Assembly (NCBI GenBank): GCA_963798505.1
Contig: CAWCTX010000020.1
Span: forward strand, 1-9,794
Length of the DNA stretch: 9,794 bases
Reading direction: 5' to 3'
Source: CAVWSM01 sp963798505
GTDB lineage: Bacteria > Actinomycetota > Actinomycetes > Jiangellales > Jiangellaceae
Every line of letters starts with the position of its first letter. Within the stretch, counting starts at the first letter, position 1. The notes beneath the pieces are model-generated. The model did no database searches. It was not told the origin of the DNA and saw only the letters and a list, made by a program, of their open reading frames with translations. Made by a program: the position numbers and the translations under genes. Shown piece after piece: positions 7,848 to 9,794 of the stretch.

Positions 7848-8936
7848 GTGAGCACGACACCCATTGGCGACTATGCGCTGATCTCCGACCGGCACTCGGC
7901 CGCCTTGGTGAGCCTCGACGGCTCGGTCGACTGGCTGTGCTTCCCGAGGTTCGACAGCCCGTCGGTGTTCGCGAGATTGCTCGATGAAGATGCCGGCCAC
8001 TGGTCCGTGCGGCCGTCCACTCCGTACCAGTCCTCACGTCGCTATCTCGACCGGACCATGGTCCTCGAGACGAGGTTCGAGACCGACACCGGCGTCGCGC
8101 TTGTCACCGACGCGCTACTCGTCAGGCATGGCAACGATGGGCACCAGCTCGGGGCCGGCGCGCCTCACCTGCTCGCGCGGCGCGTCGCCTGTCAGTCCGG
8201 CACGGTCGAGATGGACATCGAGTACCGGCCGCGACCGGAGTACGGCCTCATCGTCCCAATCCTGTCCGCGGTCGAGGGAGGCGTCACGTCCCGTGGCGGC
8301 GCCGATTGGCTCGTCCTGAGCACGCCGGTGCCGCTCGACCCGGACGGCCACGGCTCCGCACGCGGTCGACTGCGGTTGGCGGCCGACGAGACCGCACACC
8401 TAGGCGTGCATCGCTCCACTCTCGAGCAAACTCCGGCGCGGGTATGGAGCCAGGCCGAGCTCTCCGCGTGGCTCGACGGGACGGTCACTGCCTGGCAGGA
8501 ATGGTCGGAAGAGCACCAGGCCTACGAAGGCCCCTGGAGCCACCTCGTGCACGTCAGCGGGCGCGTCCTGGGGGCACTGTCCTACCAGCCGAGCGGCGCG
8601 ATCGTCGCAGCCGCCACCACGTCGCTCCCGGAGGCTGTCGGTGGGGATCGCAACTGGGACTACCGCTATGCCTGGGTTCGCGACGCGAGCCTGACCATGG
8701 AGGCACTGTGGGTGGCTGCCTGTCCCTACGAGGCCGCGGACTTCTTCTCTTTTCTGGCTACGGCGGCGCCGAACCTCGAGAGCAGTCGGGCCATGCAGAT
8801 CATGTTCGGCGTCGGTGGCGAGCACGACCTCTCCGAGCGCGTCCTTCCGCACCTTCGTGGCTGGCGTGACAGCCGCCCGGTGCGCGTCGGGAACGGTGCC
8901 TGGATGCAACGGCAGATCGACGTCTACGGCGAGCTT
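7848..8936 (+). CDS. Glycoside hydrolase family 15 protein (trehalase/glucoamylase-like), N-terminal part up to a frameshift
   Basis: First 363 residues of a GH15 enzyme, expected to hydrolyse an alpha-glucosidic substrate such as trehalose or malto-oligosaccharides; the exact substrate cannot be told. The N-terminal block is IGDYALISDRHSAALVS followed by DGSVDWLCFPRFDSPSVF (about residues 6-41), in the beta-sandwich domain of bacterial GH15 proteins. The (alpha/alpha)6-barrel domain begins around ATTSLPEAVGGDRNWDYRY, with the substrate-binding motif RYAWVRDAS at about 273-281. It continues through QIMFGVGGEHDLSERVLPHL and RPVRVGNGAW to VYGEL. There homology switches to the next reading frame (about 8936). 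The original frame stays open to 9323 and is mostly nonsense after 8936. No signal peptide is seen, so it is probably cytoplasmic. The GTG at 7848 follows the narK stop by 6 bases, with AGGA at 7841-7844. Confidence 0.88.
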
Positions 8937-9748
8937 TGGGTGCGGCGCACCGGCTCGTCGAGCTGCTGTCGAGTGACGCCGACGACGACACCCGCAGGTT
9001 TCTCGCCGCCTGCGCGGACGCGGCCGCCGAGCGCTGGCGCGAGAAGGACCAGGGGATCTGGGAAGTCCGCGGCGATCCTCAGCACTTCCTCTATTCGAAG
9101 GTCATGTGCTGGGCGGCGCTGGACCGGGCGATCAAGCTCGCCGACCGCCTCGGATTCAGCGAGCGCGTCGATGCGTGGGCCCGTACCAGGGACGAGATCC
9201 ATGCGGCGGTCCTGCGCGATGGCTGGAGCGACGAGGCGGGGGCGTTCACGCAGTACTTCGGCTCCACCGATCTCGACGCGAGGCAACCTGATGATGCCGA
9301 TCGTCGGGTTCCTCCCCACCTGATGATCCGCGGATCCTGGCGACCATGGACGCCATCGAAGCAGCGGCTCACCGACAGGCACGGTTTGGTCTACCGCTAT
9401 CGCACGGAGTCGGGCGTCGACGGGCTCGCCGGGGAGGAGGGATCGTTTCTGCTTTGCACGTTCTGGCTGGCTCAGGCGCTGGCCATGTCGGGGCAGATCG
9501 AGCGGGCCCGCGTGGTGTTCGAGCGTGCGGCCGCCTATGTCAACGACGTCGGCCTGCTTGCCGAGGAAGTCGACCCCGCCACCGGTGAGCTGCTCGGCAA
9601 CTTCCCGCAGGCGTTCAGCCACATCGGACTGGTCAACGCGGCATGGGAGATCAGCGAGGCCGAGCGTCGTCGCGCCGGCGAGCCGGCCAGGGAGCTCTGG
9701 AGCGACGACGTCACCGGGCTCAAGGATCCGACATCGGAGGGCTCATGA
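8936..9748 (+). CDS. Glycoside hydrolase family 15 protein, C-terminal part (contains three further frameshifts)
   Basis: Remainder of the same GH15 enzyme. Homology resumes as LGAAHRLVELL and runs through KDQGIWEVRGDPQHFLYSKV; the Glu at 9062-9064 is the likely general acid. At about 9281 the frame moves on by one base to read NLMMPIVGFLPT, at about 9321 again to read DDPRILATMDAIE, and at about 9361 again to read RLTDRHGLVYRYRTESGVDG. The final frame continues through GLLAEEVDPATGELLGNF (candidate general base among the Glu codons at 9563-9568) and AFSHIGLVNAAWEISEAE to the TGA at 9746-9748. Joined across all breaks the protein is about 630 residues, normal for bacterial GH15 proteins. Every segment is well conserved, so either the gene was disrupted very recently or the indels are sequence errors. 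It overlaps the next gene by four bases. Confidence 0.85.
   Translation: MGAAHRLVELLSSDADDDTRRFLAACADAAAERWREKDQGIWEVRGDPQHFLYSKVMCWAALDRAIKLADRLGFSERVDAWARTRDEIHAAVLRDGWSDEAGAFTQYFGSTDLDARQPDDADRRVPPHLMIRGSWRPWTPSKQRLTDRHGLVYRYRTESGVDGLAGEEGSFLLCTFWLAQALAMSGQIERARVVFERAAAYVNDVGLLAEEVDPATGELLGNFPQAFSHIGLVNAAWEISEAERRRAGEPARELWSDDVTGLKDPTSEGS
9736..9741 (+). promoter_or_regulatory. Ribosome binding site for the gene starting at 9745
   Basis: GGAGGG lies 3 bases before the ATG at 9745, inside the last codons of the GH15 gene. The spacing is short but usable. Together with the ATGA overlap it supports a real start there. Confidence 0.5.
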
Positions 9749-9794
9749 CTCCGTCGAAGTCGGATGATCCACTCGAGGACGGCGCCTATGCTCG
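9745..9794 (+). CDS. Unidentified protein, N-terminal 16 residues only (runs off the right edge)
   Basis: An ATG at 9745 overlaps the GH15 stop as ATGA and opens a frame to the window end, reading MTPSKSDDPLEDGAYA. The first residues are polar and acidic with no hydrophobic stretch, so there is no sign of a signal peptide or membrane anchor in the visible part. Too little is present to name a family. The overlap implies translational coupling to the GH15 gene, so the two may share a pathway. Confidence 0.6.
   Translation, partial: MTPSKSDDPLEDGAYA

Noticed and set aside
8930..9370. Programmed ribosomal frameshifting in the GH15 gene
   Set aside because: Four shifts of mixed direction at sites without canonical slippery sequences are not how known programmed shifting works, and GH15 genes are not known to use it.
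1..9794. A hidden defence system, mobile element or CRISPR array
   Set aside because: The whole window is accounted for by nar genes, GH15 and one gene start; no transposase, integrase, regularly spaced repeats or tRNA-like sequence was seen.

Overview
The window is almost solid plus-strand coding sequence from a high-GC bacterium. The protein sequences, the GTG starts, the strongly GC-biased third codon positions and the tightly packed genes point to an actinomycete (Actinomycetota). No genus can be named from the sequence alone. There is no non-coding stretch longer than 15 bases between called genes, and no RNA gene, insertion sequence, CRISPR array or attachment site was seen.

Layout: bases 2-3587 encode the respiratory nitrate reductase alpha subunit NarG. 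Its 5' end lies outside the window and it is split by one frameshift near base 1025. It is followed by narH (3587-5287, Fe-S beta subunit), narJ (5284-5868, assembly chaperone), narI (5865-6611, cytochrome b gamma subunit) and narK (6627-7841, MFS nitrate/nitrite transporter). Only 6 bases after narK comes a glycoside hydrolase family 15 (GH15, trehalase/glucoamylase-like) gene at 7848-9748. It is complete in content but broken by four single-base frameshifts. An unidentified gene begins at 9745 and runs off the right edge.

How the genes work together: NarGHI is the membrane-bound quinol:nitrate oxidoreductase. NarI takes electrons from menaquinol through two b hemes, NarH passes them along four Fe-S clusters, and NarG reduces nitrate to nitrite at a molybdenum bis-MGD centre on the cytoplasmic side. 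NarJ holds apo-NarG during cofactor insertion, and NarK imports nitrate and/or exports nitrite. Stop/start overlaps (1 base at narG/narH, 4 bases at narH/narJ and narJ/narI) indicate one translationally coupled operon. The 15-base and 6-base gaps suggest that narK and the GH15 gene are co-transcribed with it.

I found no convincing new biological system; this is mainly a standard actinobacterial narGHJI-narK operon. The points worth a second look are the frameshifts (one in narG, four in GH15, three of them within about 85 bases), the placement of a GH15 enzyme directly behind a nitrate respiration operon, and a 12-codon extension at the start of NarH made partly of a short gagcg-type repeat. 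Because protein conservation is intact on both sides of every frameshift, sequencing or assembly error is the simplest explanation for them.
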